Below are positions 11,345-22,389 of a stretch of 64,000 nt of DNA, one piece after another (the stretch's first letter is position 1; each line of letters starts with the position of its first letter). The notes below the pieces were generated by a model. The model made no database searches. It worked only from the letters and a program-made list of their open reading frames with translations, and was not told where the DNA came from. The DNA comes from Elephas maximus indicus (lineage: Eukaryota > Chordata > Mammalia > Proboscidea > Elephantidae): the NCBI RefSeq assembly GCF_024166365.1, contig NC_064821.1, positions 47,705,093 through 47,769,092 on the forward strand, read 5' to 3'. The translations under genes were made by a program, and so were the position numbers.

Positions 11345-12600
11345 TAAAATGGAAAAAGTCTTTTCCACCTTCTCCTCTACCTGGCCTCATATGGGGCCCT
11401 CTCTGCTACACCTCTCCTTCTTGATCTCATTGTCCACAGTCGTAGCCTCAGTTAGCTCCCATGTGCAGACCCATCTCCAGACCCACATCTCTGACGGCCT
11501 GGCCTACGTCCCTACTAGGATGCCTCAAAGGCTCCTCAAAGTCAGTGTGTTCCAAACTAAACCTATGACAGTCCCCCCACTACAAACCCCACTTTCTGCT
11601 CAAGGTGCTCAAGTTGGAAACTTCCTGGCACCCCCCGCTGTCCCTTCCACGCCTCCTACCTTCGATCTATCACCAAGCCCTGTTGGTTTTACCTTGTAAA
11701 TATGTAGCCAATCCATCGCCTCTGTCCCTCCACCGTCACCGCCATCCCCTCCCACCTGGGCCATTGTGTAACCTCCTACCTGGTGCACCCACATCCCTCC
11801 TGGTCCCATCCAATCTGTTTCCCACCTTGAGCTGTATGGTCTTTTCAAAATATTAATATTATTTACGTAACCCCCCCCCAAATAAAAATTTCTAGATTTC
11901 TCATTGCTTTTAGAAAAAGACAACAGCCTAGTTCTGCCAGCTGGGCTCAACCTACCTCTCCGGACTCACCCCACCCCTTCCTTCAGCTCTTGTGGTCACA
12001 TGTCCTCTCCTCTGATAAGGGCTCTGCTCCACCTGGGACATGCTGCTTTTCCTACTCAGCCTTCAATTCTCCTCTCAAGTGCCACTTCGTCAAATGACCC
12101 TCCCCGACTAGGTCAAATCCCCCTATTATAAACTTTCCTAGAACCATGTACCTCCCCTCAGTAGCGCTCCCTGCTATTGCAACTTTATTGGAGGCTGTAT
12201 CCTTTGCTGTATCATTATTTGATTCAGCCCTCCTTGGTTCTACCCCAGGGCCTTTGCACTGCTCTGCCTGACATGACCTTCCCCCAGTTATCAGCATGGC
12301 TCATCCCTCACCTCCTCCAACTCTTTTCTCAAATGTCACCTTCTAGGTAAAGACTCGTCAACAACCCTATTTAAAGCTGCAACACCATCCCTTCTCCAAA
12401 CCCCACCCATGATAACTTCATTCCCTGGGTAGTTTCTATCTTTTGACATACCCTTTATTTATTTGTCTTGTTTAATGTGTGTCTCTTCTAAAATGTCACT
12501 CCATGCAGTTAGAGACTTTTGTCTGTGTTCTGGGTGCCTAGGACAGTGCACAGAGTCAGGACCCAAAAGATTTGTTAGATAAACAAGTGGATGCAGTACA
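11345..12600 (+). mobile_element. L2 LINE 3' region
   Basis: The order follows the L2 3' end: CACCTGGGCCATTG...GTCTTTTCAAAA, AGGGCCTTTGCACTGCTCTG, CTCAAATGTCACCTTCTAGG, TTTATTTATTTGTCTTG and GTGCCTAGGACAGTGCACAG. No intact reverse transcriptase remains. Confidence 0.65.
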
Positions 12601-12773
12601 AACTTTCTAGGCAGGAGTGACTTAGCCATTAGGTACAGCAGGCGCAGGCCAACACCACGCAACACTTTTGGAGCCCTATGAAAATGTTTTAGTTTCTTTT
12701 AAATTCAGAAGGAAAAAACTGAACTTTGGGGTCAAATAAAATTCTTTAATATTTAATAGTAATACATTCATAA

Positions 12774-12881
12774 GGAGCCCTAGTGGCACAATGGCTAAGC
12801 GCTCAGCTACTAACCAAAAAGCTTGGTGGCTCAAATCCAATGCTCCTCAGGAGAAAGACCTGTAAACAATAATCTCCAAAG
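12774..12881 (+). mobile_element. AfroSINE 5' part, split by an RTE insertion
   Basis: The head (GGAGCCCTAGTGGCACAATGG) and first half are present. The element is interrupted and its 3' end resumes at 13,207. Confidence 0.8.
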
Positions 12882-13206
12882 ATTGTTGTTGTTACCTGCC
12901 GTTGAGTCAGTTCTGACTCACAGCGACCCTAAGTACAACAGAATGCAACACTGGCTGGTCCTATGCCAGCCTCACAATCATTGCTATGTTTGAGCACACT
13001 GTTGCAGCCATGGTGTCAATCCATCTCTTTGAGGGTCTTCCGCCTTTTCGCTGACCCTCTGCTTTACCGAGCATGATGTCTTTCTCCAGGGACGGGTCCC
13101 TCCTGATAACATGTCCAAAGTATGTGTGACAAGTCTTGTCATCCTTGCTTCTAAGGAGCACTCTGGCTGTACTTCTTCCAAGACAGACTTGTTTTCTTCT
13201 GGCAGT
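12882..13206 (-). mobile_element. RTE LINE 3' end with RT C-terminal reading frame
   Basis: On the minus strand a 66-codon frame (13,161-12,961) keeps the C-terminal signature of BovB-like RTE reverse transcriptase: FGHVIRRDPSLEKDIMLGK, then a GGRPSKRWIDT motif. The left edge is the TTGTTGTTGTTACCTGCC tail. It sits inside a SINE, so it is younger than that SINE. Confidence 0.85.
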
Positions 13207-13290
13207 CCTAGGAAACCCTATGGGGCAGTTCTACTCTGCCGCATGAGGTCGCTATAAGTAGCAATCAACGTGATGGCACCTAACAACAGC
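13207..13290 (+). mobile_element. AfroSINE 3' part, split by an RTE insertion
   Basis: It resumes at CCTAGGAAACCCTATGGGGC and ends TGATGGCACCTAACAACAGC. It stops about 90 bp before the GC-rich promoter of SLC45A1. Confidence 0.8.
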
Positions 13291-13512
13291 ACTCATTTTT
13301 ACATCAACGCAGTGGTAAAATATAGTTTTTATTTATGTATTTTATGGAGGAAGGGTCCCCTCGGGCAAAAGTGCCTACAGCGCAGAAAAGTCGTAGTGCG
13401 CCCCGGTGTCTGGGGCTGGGGAGGGCTGGAAACCTGCCGCGCCCCGCCCGCCCGGCGGTGCCACTTTAAGGATGCTCTGCGGGTACCGGCGCCGGCGGCG
13501 GGGATGCAGGCG

Positions 13513-13520
13513 TGACGTCA
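13513..13520. promoter_or_regulatory. Perfect palindromic CRE (TGACGTCA)
   Basis: The full 8-bp cAMP response element lies inside the CpG-rich promoter, directly 5' of a GC box. CREB/ATF proteins bind this site. Its use here is inferred from position only. Confidence 0.65.
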
Positions 13521-13539
13521 CGGCCCCGCCCGGCGGGGT

Positions 13540-13650
13540 GATGCTGCGGCAGCGGCGGTGGGCCGGGGGCGGCGGGGCCGGGACCGAGCTGCGCGCGCGG
13601 CAGGCGGGGACCCAGCCTCGGCCAGGGATGCCTCCTGTCTCGACCCACAG
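13540..13650 (+). other. SLC45A1: Probable non-coding exon 1 of SLC45A1
   Basis: The GC-rich promoter is followed by CGACCCACAG|GTACCA, a usable but weak 5' splice site with the donor GT at 13,651-13,652. The translation start is in the next exon, so this would be 5' UTR. The left boundary is a guess and another donor could be used. Confidence 0.45.
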
Positions 13651-13700
13651 GTACCACCCTTTCCTCCCGGGCCTGGCACGGCTGCCCGGGCTCTGTACTG

Positions 13701-14865
13701 GGGGCGCCTCGACTTAGGCCCCAGGGGATCTGAGCGCCCAGTTTGGGCTGGAGCTTGACACCAAGACCTTTGTTCTTCTTGGATGTCTACTTAATTGAAC
13801 TGTAAATGAGCCCCCATCTTGACCTCTGAGTGTGGAACCCTCAGGCCCAGAGGGGGGTAGCCGCTTGGTGACAGATTTATTTCACCCTTCGCCAGGAAGG
13901 AGAGGAAACCCAGGATCTGCCCTAGGCTTCTGCTCTGTGTAGAGCCTCGGCAGGCCTGCTCCCGGATCACCTGGGCAGGTGTCATCAGCTTCCGCTTCCC
14001 CCCTTGCCCGAGGCTGAACCCTCTTGATCCCCAAGGGCCGTTGTCTAACCCCTCCGGGCACCAGGGTTAAGCTTAGGAAGAGCACCAAGGATTTCTGCTT
14101 TCTCGAGTCGCCAGTCAAGGTTGAAACGAGAGGCTTCTAAGCCACTCAGTTCATTCCGTCCTCGACAATAAATATCTTCTCAAATGACTTCGGGGGTTAC
14201 CATTATGTTTCTGTTTTTCAGCTTTTGTAAGGAAGTGGAGTCAGGCGCTTGTGAAATCCAAGTTCGGTGTGCAGCCTGACCTGGGGGTTTTCAGGATAAA
14301 TTGACCACTGGGTAGGACCCAAATTGCCAAAGACAGAAAGTGAGAAATGGGCCGATACAGTAACTAGCTTAGTAAGTACAGCCCCCTAAGTCCACAGGGC
14401 CCCATAGTGGTCTGGGCAGATTTCCTTGGACTACTGAAATGGGAATCGGTAGAAGAAAGAAGAATGGGGAAAGGAAAGTGACCACAAGTGGCCCCATTGA
14501 GGGAAGAACCCTTCTCATATAGAGAAGTGGAGAAAGAAATGAAGGGTTTTGCCACACATAGTAAAATAATTTTCATAATTTTAAGCATTCTAATTACATG
14601 GACATTGTTTATTTTTATTAATCATTTGCCTCTTCAGCTTTCTTTGGGGTTCATTACTTTAAGCATTCTCTGAGTTCTGAAAGTACAGTAGTGTGTCTGG
14701 TGTATAACTTTTTGGGGGCCCAGGGTTATGTGAGCAGTTTTCTTTGGCTGAGTAAATGGTGGTGTAGTGTGATAAACACAGTCTGATGAATATCTGCAAT
14801 GGGTATTAAAATTCTACTTCATTATTTTATATTTCACTTCCACTCCTTTTTTATGGTATCATTCA
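13701..14865. other. Intron 1 of SLC45A1, proximal part
   Basis: No exon or recognisable repeat was found here. The G+C content falls quickly away from the promoter. Confidence 0.4.
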
Positions 14866-14869
14866 AAAA

Positions 14870-15860
14870 TGATTTTTTAGAAGAATTTTTATTGTGGTAA
14901 TAAAAATATGTATAAAAAACCATTTGCCAATTCAACATCTTTTATCTACAATTTAGTGACATTGATTGTGTTCATCATGTCATGCCACCATCACCCTATC
15001 TTTTTTCAAATGTTTCCACCACCATTAACAGAAACTCAGTGCACCCTAAGCAATGGCTGCCCCTTCTCCACTCCCTTCCACTAATAAGCTTTGGTCTCTG
15101 TTTATTTGCTTATTTAATCTAAGTGGAATCATACACTATTTGTCCTTTAATGACTGAAGTATTTGACTGAGCCTAATGTTTTCAAGGTCCATCCGTATTG
15201 TAGCATGTATCGGGACTTCATTTCTCTTTATGACTGAGTAATATTCCATTTCATGTATGTACCACATTCTATTGATCCATTCATCTGTTGATGGACGCTT
15301 CAGTTGTTTCCACCTTTTGGCTACTGTGAATAGTGCTGCAATGAACATTGATGTACAGGTTTCTGTTTGTGTTCCTGCTCTCAATTCTTTCCGGTATATA
15401 CGGAGGACTGGGCTTGCTGGGTCATATCATAGTTCTGCTTAACTTTTTGAGAAACTGCCAAATTGTTTTCCACAGTGGCTGTACCATTTTGAATTCCCAC
15501 CTGCAATGGATGAGGGTTCCAATTTCCCCACATCCTCACCAGCACTTGTTGTTTTCCTTTTTTATTTATTTTTTTTAATCATAGTGATTCTACTGGCAGT
15601 GAGGTGGTATCTGATTGTGGTTTTGATTTACATCTCCCTAATGACTGATGAAGTTGAGCATCTCTTCATGTGCTTGTTGGCTACCTGTATGTACTCTTTC
15701 TTGAAATGTCTGTTCAAGTCCTTTGCCCATTTTTCAGTTGGGTTGTTTATCTTTTTGTTAAGTTGTAGGAGTTCTTTATACATTCTGGATATTGAACCCT
15801 TATCAGTGGTTCCCAAACATTTTCTCCCCATCTGTAAACTGTCTCTTCAGAAATGTCTTT
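14870..15860 (-). mobile_element. L1 LINE, ORF2 3' end, antisense to SLC45A1
   Basis: Minus-strand frames carry the C-terminal part of L1 ORF2: [18 protein letters not shown] near 15,720 and KRPSTDEWINRMWYIHEMEY near 15,280. They are broken between, so the element is dead. The 3' end is at the left edge. Confidence 0.9.
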
Positions 15861-15869
15861 TTTAAATGT

Positions 15870-16600
15870 TTCTTAGAATGAACATTCATGAATAGCTTTT
15901 AATAAATGTATCTTACTATAAAAGGGTAATACCGAGCCACAAATCTGAAGGTAAGTTGTTAATGAAGACTTTTTTCAAGCTCAAGTTTAATTCTGGTTTA
16001 GATGCTAAAGGGGGTTTAAGTTGGGGATGTGAGGGTCTCACTTTGATAGGGCAGGCTGTAGTGTGTGTTTTAAAGCTGGGGGAGGTGGAGAGAGGATGGC
16101 GGAATTGTCACATCACAGGTAGAGTGAGCTAATAGTCTATTTTAAGTAAAAAGGGTCCCCTTTTTCAAAAATATACTTCTTTCATATGCTGTTTAAAGCT
16201 GAAATGCCTTCAAACTGGGCCCACAGTTCTTCGTTCCAAAATTAAAGGTAAAGTTTGTAATGCATATGAACTTAGTTGACACTATGGTGTAAAAATGCTG
16301 CCAGGAGAGAGAGGGTAAGATGTGCAGTCTGCATGAAGGGCAAGGGGCTGAGCACAGGCTGGAAGGGAGCTGGCCGCTGAGGCTGAATGTGGGGCTGTGA
16401 CCTGCAGGTATAGTCAGTCATGTTCTGCAACACACCTGCTGCAAAAGGTCTCACTTCTGACTTCTAGAGACAGTCTTACTATGCAGTGTTCCAACTGGCA
16501 CTCCATTTCTGTGGTTTCAATGAATGAAACCCCAGGGGATGCTAACGGCTACCTGGTTTTTGGAGGCAACACTAGCCAATAAACAGATATATAGGTCTAT
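15870..16600. other. Intron 1, nothing recognised
   Basis: No exon or clear repeat was seen in this stretch. Confidence 0.35.
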
Positions 16601-16611
16601 ATAAGGCCTGA

Positions 16612-16704
16612 TGAGGATGGCTCAGGACCAGGCAGTGTTTTGTTCTGTTGTGCATAGGGTCGCTATGAGTCAGAATCGACTTGACGGCACCTAACAACAA
16701 CAAC
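16612..16704 (+). mobile_element. RTE/AfroSINE 3' tail with target duplication
   Basis: It runs from GGATGGCTCAGGACCAGGCA to the GACGGCACCTAACAACAACA tail. ATAAGGCCTGA (16,601-16,611) and ATAGGGCCTGA (16,705-16,715) are a target duplication with one mismatch. Confidence 0.85.
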
Positions 16705-16715
16705 ATAGGGCCTGA

Positions 16716-17075
16716 GCTAGACCCAGTAAAGAACATAAGCAAGGAGCTTAGCCTTTTAAATTTTACTCTTCATAAAGGAATTATGTCTTTAATAAAACAT
16801 GTGAGAGAAGACTGAGTCTCTGGCTATGTCACTACAGTATAAAATCTATCTCTTAGCCAGGCTTCAAGCCCTGCAGGATCAGCTAATCCCTCCATGATGG
16901 CTTCATCTCTCAGCACACCTCCAGTGTGTCCAACTGTTGTACACATTTCCTTTACATGGTGCTTCCCACTGCTTAGAGCCCCATTCCTCCACTTTTTCAC
17001 CTAACTCAGGGGCAAGAATGATGTCTTTCTCTTATCTCTGTGATCTCAGTGTCATGGTACCCAGCACTTAGCTAT
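16716..17075. other. Intron 1, nothing recognised
   Basis: This short stretch precedes the GGAT array and holds no exon or clear repeat. Confidence 0.3.
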
Positions 17076-17590
17076 ATGGAAGGATGAGTGGGTAGATGGG
17101 TGTTTGCAAGGGTGGACGGGTGGATGGGGGGATGGTGGATGAGACAGTGTATGGAAGGTTGGGTGGGTGGGTGGATATGTTGATGGATGGGTGGATGGAT
17201 GAATATTTGGAAGAGGTAGATGGGTAGGTAGGAGGATGAGTGGATGAGTGGTATAGAATAGCAGATGGAAGGATGGATAGGTGTGTGGGTGTATGGAAGG
17301 AAGGAAAGAAGGGTAGATGGGTTGATGGGAGGGTGGGAGGATGGGAGGGTTGGTGGGCGGTGGCTGTTCGGAAGGGTGGATGGGTAAATGGGTAGATGGT
17401 GGATGAGAGAATGGATGAAAAGCTGGGTGGATATGTGGATGGATGGGTGGATGTTTGGAAGAGGAGATGGGGATGGAGGATGGGTTGATGGATGCATATA
17501 GAAGATGGAAGGATGGACAGGTGAATGTGTGGAAGAAAAGAAAGAAAGAAGGACAAAAAAGGAAGGAAGGAAAAATGAATGGAAGGGTGG
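17076..17590. repeat. Degenerate TGGA/GGAT tetranucleotide satellite
   Basis: About 500 bp of imperfect GGATGG, GGGTGG and GGAAGG units, which look like older decayed flank of the pure array at 17,629. Long minus-strand frames here (up to 162 codons, rich in His, Pro, Ser) are artefacts of the repeat. Confidence 0.9.
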
Positions 17591-17628
17591 ATGGGTTAAT
17601 GGGATGATGGGTGGTTGAGCTGTTGGTT

Positions 17629-17784
17629 GGATGGATGGATGGATGGATGGATGGATGGATGGATGGATGGATGGATGGATGGATGGATGGATGGATGGAT
17701 GGATGGATGGAGGATGGATGGATGGATGGATGGATGGATGGATGGATGGATGGATGGATGGATGGATGGATGGATGGATGGATG
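17629..17784. repeat. Near-perfect (GGAT)n array
   Basis: About 156 bp of uninterrupted GGAT units, roughly 39, with one phase break (GGAGGAT) near 17,710. Its purity implies recent length change, so it should be polymorphic. Confidence 0.97.
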
Positions 17785-17789
17785 TGTCA

Positions 17790-18780
17790 TTGGGTTAACA
17801 CAATATTCTGAATCCTGCTGGGGGCTCTCTAGATCCATTCATCTCCACCATTGGTATCTTCTGAAGAGAAGGAGGACAATCCCTGAGTGGGTGGGATGGT
17901 GGTGGGAGTTTAGGATGCAAATCAAGAGTGAGGAATTTTAGAATGATTCATGAAGAAGTTATTGACTAGCATTAGTGACAAGGGAGGTGATATGGTAAGT
18001 TAATGTCAGAAATAAGGGCCTCATTTCTAAAGCCTAAAACTAATTTCGAAAGAAAGTCTGTAATATTTATATTTGTAAATGACAAGCATCCTGGTCAGGA
18101 AACCTATGAACGTTGAGAATGTTTTTGTAAGTATGGGATCACTCAGGACCAGATTAAGGCATGTGAAGGCCCTAAGCACTGATAATCTGTGGTGCCACTT
18201 CCTCTGCTTACTCATGCATTTGGATGGGATATGTGAGTTATATATATGCGTATATATGTGTGTGTGTGTGTTTTAGCTACCCTTAATGTAACTTCTTTTT
18301 AAATGCAGCTATAATATTAGCAAATGAATGCAAAAGTGGTGGATACCATTTCACCAGAATGAGGTGAACTGGATTATATATCATTTTTAGTGGGTGCAGA
18401 GTACTAAGATTTTTACTATATACCACATTTGCTGCAAAAAGAATATTCCACATGTTCTACAACAAAGAAAATGAGTCAGTGAACTTAGCTGTTTCAATAA
18501 ATCAATGTAGAATTCTGTTGATCTCCCACAACAAAACACTGACTTTCACCATTTTGCTTTAAATGGCTCATACTTCAATTTTGATGCTTGTTTCTTGATA
18601 AATGCTATGACTATAAATGAAAAGATGTCATAAAAGAAAATTTAATGATCAGAAAACAAATATTACAAGAAATTACTGTATTTTATTTTTAGATCTTTCA
18701 TCTCTAACGTATTATAATTAAAAACATTTCTTTCTATTCTTTGCTCTTACAAATTCTTCAATGATTTCATCACAATCCAG
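17790..18780. other. Intron 1, mostly unassigned
   Basis: It contains a short TATATATGCGTATATATG plus (TG)8 tract at about 18,239-18,274. No exon or clear element was recognised otherwise. Confidence 0.35.
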
Positions 18781-18794
18781 CTGTCAAACATTAT

Positions 18795-19268
18795 CTACTT
18801 CCATAATGAATCGTGTCTTTCTTGAATCGTTGTATGCTGAGGGTTTTTTAGTCTCTTTAGGGATGACAATGAGCGTTCTGTTGTGCAGTTTGTGATCATT
18901 AAAGTTAGGAATATGGGTAAAGCCATTTCAACATTAGGAAATACGCATTGTATTTTATCTTCTGTTATGGAATCATACATGCCTATGTGAGTAAAATTTG
19001 TCTTTCCTGAATCTGTAAACTTAGTTCTCATGTAAGAATGAAATTGTCGTACTTCTCTGTAAAGGTTTGTATTTAAGTCATCGGGATAAGCCTGCCCTAA
19101 TTTCTTGGCTGCCTTCATGCATTCTTCATCAGGTATATCCACATTGTTTAAGAAGGAAAACCTATTTGAAAGAACTTCATACACTTTCGCCCTTCTTTTC
19201 ATGCAAGATTCAAGCGTGTCAGTAATGGTGTAGGATGTGCTTATGCGAAATTGATCTCTGGCACTCAA
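18795..19268 (-). pseudogene. hAT transposase C-terminal fragment, 157 codons
   Basis: This is the longest surviving frame of the hAT remnant. It starts at an internal methionine and ends with the dimerisation motif: TTERSLSSLKRLKN followed by a QERHDSL block. It lacks the catalytic DDE region, so it cannot transpose. No promoter or splice sites suggest that it is a host gene, and it lies antisense in SLC45A1 intron 1. Confidence 0.75.
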
Positions 19269-19493
19269 TACTTCTGAAGCACTTCCGTCATGTACTTGTT
19301 TCTTTCAGGTGCTTCTGTGACACCGAACTGCTTGATAATCAATATTTGCTTTGTTGTGTTTTCCAATTTTTCAAGATCTTCTCTTCAATTATGGAAATAG
19401 CCTGTTAATGGCTGGTAGAGAGCTATGCATGCCTTTACATTTACTTCGGAATCTTGGAAAGCTTGACTCATCTGATGAAAATGCTGCAATATG

Positions 19494-19763
19494 TTATTCC
19501 ATATAACTGACATAAATATACACGCTCGTGTTTGCATTTTTGTTGGTGATGTTTTCAGCTTCTCTTCTGGTATCTTCTTTTTGTATCTGGGCTTCAGCGA
19601 TACTTTCTAAGGCATCTAGCTTCTGAGTGTAAGGTTCCAGGACTGCACTCGTTGGCTCAGCATGCATTTCCCAACGTGTATTAGAAAGACATTTTAATAC
19701 TCCATCGTTGCCTAAATGTGTTTTAAGAACTTCCCACCAGCGATTGCTGTACATGCATGCCAT
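19494..19763 (-). pseudogene. hAT transposase middle fragment, 89 codons
   Basis: It includes LKCLSNTRWEMHAEPTSAVL, the conserved 'LSxTRW' segment of ZMYM-like hAT transposases, followed by an acidic/basic helix. It starts next to the inserted SINE, so the upstream frame is cut there. Confidence 0.75.
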
Positions 19764-19902
19764 TGCTGCTGAGTTGATTCCAATTCATAGCAACCTTATA
19801 AGACAGAATAGAATTGCCCTGTAGGGTTTCTGAGGAGTGGCTGGTAGATTCAAACCGCAGACCTTTTGGTTAGCAGCAGCACTGTGCCACTAGGGTTCCA
19901 GC
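19760..19902 (-). mobile_element. AfroSINE inserted in the hAT remnant
   Basis: CATTGCTGCTGAGTTGATTC (tail side) to CACTGTGCCACTAGGGTTCC (head side), with AACCGCAGACCTTTTGGTTA between, is a reverse-oriented AfroSINE. Transposase motifs continue on both sides, so the SINE arrived later. Confidence 0.85.
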
Positions 19903-21599
19903 AGTGAGTAAAGGTGGCAAAAAATGGGTAGAGTAACTGAACAGTAGGGAAAAAAAATCAACTGCTTCCGGACAACAGTCTACTGTGTTACGTCCTACAA
20001 GGTTAAGTGACTGTGCAGCACATGGCGTGAAAATGGCATATTATTACATTCTAAAATTTTCTGTTACATGCCTTTATAATGCCCTGACATATTGGCAGCA
20101 TTATTATAGGGCTGGCCTCTGTAGCTGGAAAAATCAATTTTGCAAACTTCACATAAATAGTGAAGTACTTGATTTGCAATTTATTCACCAGTCTGACTTT
20201 TTAAACTAGTAAATGTGACAAATTGCTGGACAGGTTTTCTATCTGTTGGAGATACATATCTTAAAACAATTCTTAGCTGATCTGTATGAGAGAGATCAGG
20301 AGTTGAATCTACAAACAAATATCAGACTATACTTATTTTACTGAAAATAGTTGATCAAACATTATCAGTTTATTAAGTTTATTAACTCTTCATACGTTGT
20401 TTTAGGTATATATGATGGGTTGCCCTTTTTGTGTTACCATATTTTGAGATATGACCTGCTAAAAGTGGATCAAACTGGCAACAAGTTCAAGTAAACCCCA
20501 AAATTTCTATTTTGTGGGGATCCAAACACTTCATTTCTTCCTTGAAAAGATAGTCCACATTCAGCCATTGTTAAAATGACAGCAACAACATATTGCAAAC
20601 AGCTTTCCAATACTGATATTCTTCATTAATTTGTTTCCGGTTCAAGAGTTAAACCAAAGCCATGTCTATGGTTTAAATATGACTACATACAATCTCTGTG
20701 AGTTGAATTGTTTTCACGTTTACCAATCATGTTAGAGTTGTGCCAATTGTTAAATACATCCGTAGCAAATTGAGAAATGATTTAGGACTGAATAGTTTGC
20801 AAACAAAATGATATACAGAGCCAACTGATGGAGAATACAGTAGACACTCCTTCTTATAATTTTCACCATTATCTTTGCGCCCTAGAAATATATTCTGGCT
20901 ACAGAACCTTACGAGTATTTTGAAATGGTCCGCTGTGATGTTGACAATCACTTGGCCCTCTTTTGGTCCAACAATTTACATCTTTAGAAGCAAAATTATC
21001 CACAAAGCAAGATCTGTAATTCTGTTATTGGTGGGGTCTACAGATGCAACATTTCAGATTCTAAAATAATTTCACTTTCTACACCATTATTAATTTTTTC
21101 ACTACAGCAAGGAATGGATGCAGAATTTGGAACAAATTCTATTATATTGGAATTGCTATTAGTAATTTCAGCAGTAGTGGTACTAGTACAATGATTTGCA
21201 CCCAATAAACTCAAGCGCTTAATGGAAGAAGTCTGTTCTGACTCATCATGTTTTAAAAAGGAAGTTAATTTCAGAATTGTCTTTAGGGATTCATAAACCC
21301 CTTTCTTTTTATCTTCTGTGAGCTTTGGTTTTTGTGCTCCACTTAGTTGTTACCATTCCATTTTACCTGGATATAAAATTATGTCACCTTTTAAATTTGG
21401 GTCTACCATAGAACATAAATTAGAATAATTGAAAATAAATAAAATTTATAAAACAAGTAAAATTTATAAAATAAAATTTACATTCAAATTTGGACATTAA
21501 CATGAAAATTAGTAAGTAAAAAAATTGATTTTGGCACACGTGATTTTGTTCTTCAGGTCTGAGATAGTCAAAAGAAATAGTACTTACAAGGCGGTAGGA

Positions 21600-22345
21600 A
21601 ATAATTTCATTCGTTTGTCATACTATGTTTGTTAGAAAGCCCTTTGCAGATCTCCATGAGTGTTTTTTGTCTTGAAATAATGCTTAAAATCTTGCACACT
21701 CGCTTTCCATTGTACTTCAGGATAGATCTTGGAATGTTCTTTTTGACGGTGAATGCAATGCTATTCCTCTTCAATTTGTCATTCTCCATAGAGTATACCA
21801 TATGATTGTTCAATTCATAATGGCCAATACCAGTCCATTTCAGCTCACTAATGCCTAGGATATCAATCTTTATGTGTTCCATTTCATTTTTGATGACTTC
21901 CAAGTTTCCTAGATTCATACTTCATACATTCCAGGCTCCAATTATTAATGGATATTTGCAGCTGTTTGTTCTCATTTTGAGTTGTGCCACATCAGTAAAT
22001 GAAGGTCCTGAAAGCTTGACTCCATTATCATCATTAAGGGTGACTCTACTTTGAGGAGGCAGCTGTTCCCCATTCATCTTTTGCGTGCCTTTCAACCTGA
22101 GGGGCTCATCTTCGGGCACTATATCAGACAATGCTCCACTGCTATACAGAAGATTTCACTGGCTAATTTTTTCAGAAGTAGACCTCCAGGTCCTTCTTCC
22201 TAGTCTTTCTCAGTCTGGAAGCTCTCCTGAAATCTATCCACCAAGTGTGACACTGCTGGTATTTGAAATACTGGTGGCATAGCTTCCAGCATCACAGCAA
22301 CATGCAAGCAACCACAGTATAAAAAACTGACAGATAAGTGGTGGC
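21600..22345 (-). mobile_element. RTE LINE 5' end with endonuclease fragment
   Basis: The minus-strand frame 21,918-21,607 carries the RTE endonuclease start (IDILGISELKWTGIGHYELN). The upstream frame (22,131-21,922) ends in PLIIGAWNV, the usual lead-in to that domain. They are separated by a stop. The 5' non-coding part (TTCAGAAGTAGACCTCCAGG and a head-side block) continues to about 22,345. The downstream reverse transcriptase is missing. Confidence 0.85.
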
Positions 22346-22374
22346 CTAAGTCGTTGGCATTATGAAAATTGCTC

Positions 22375-22389
22375 AAAAAAAAAAAAAAA
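22375..22389. repeat. Short A tract
   Basis: A run of about 15 A next to the RTE fragment. Confidence 0.7.

Larger units (their letters stand above)
13380..13700 (+). promoter_or_regulatory. SLC45A1: CpG-rich promoter region of SLC45A1
   Basis: Base composition jumps to very G+C rich with dense CpG, in contrast to the AT-rich flanks. It holds several GC boxes (CCCCGCCCG at about 13,443 and 13,524), a perfect CRE at 13,513-13,520, and no TATA box. It lies about 10 kb upstream of the first coding exon on the same strand, and nothing else in the 5' region looks like a promoter. The exact start site cannot be read from the sequence. Confidence 0.75.
18790..21360 (-). mobile_element. Decayed hAT DNA transposon (ZMYM-like transposase)
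   Basis: Read on the minus strand from right to left, transposase parts appear in the correct order. An N-terminal LSGAQKPKLTEDKKK block lies near 21,340. A TTF-type zinc finger segment (LLYSPSVGSVYHFVCKLFS) lies near 20,860-20,800. GQPYNNAANMSGHYKG lies near 20,110-20,060, and PCAAQSLNLVG near 20,025-19,993. The C-terminal hAT dimerisation region (TTERSLSSLKRLKN) lies near 18,890. Stops and frame breaks separate the parts, and a SINE is inserted at 19,760. This is a dead transposon of the ZMYM1-like hAT group. Terminal inverted repeats were not located. A 157-codon C-terminal frame is still intact. Confidence 0.85.

Noticed and set aside
17629..17784. Regular repeats resembling a CRISPR array
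   Set aside because: These are a 4-bp microsatellite without spacers, in a mammalian intron.
17068..17941. Long His/Pro/Ser or Trp/Met/Asp-rich frames
   Set aside because: They are translations of the GGAT array.
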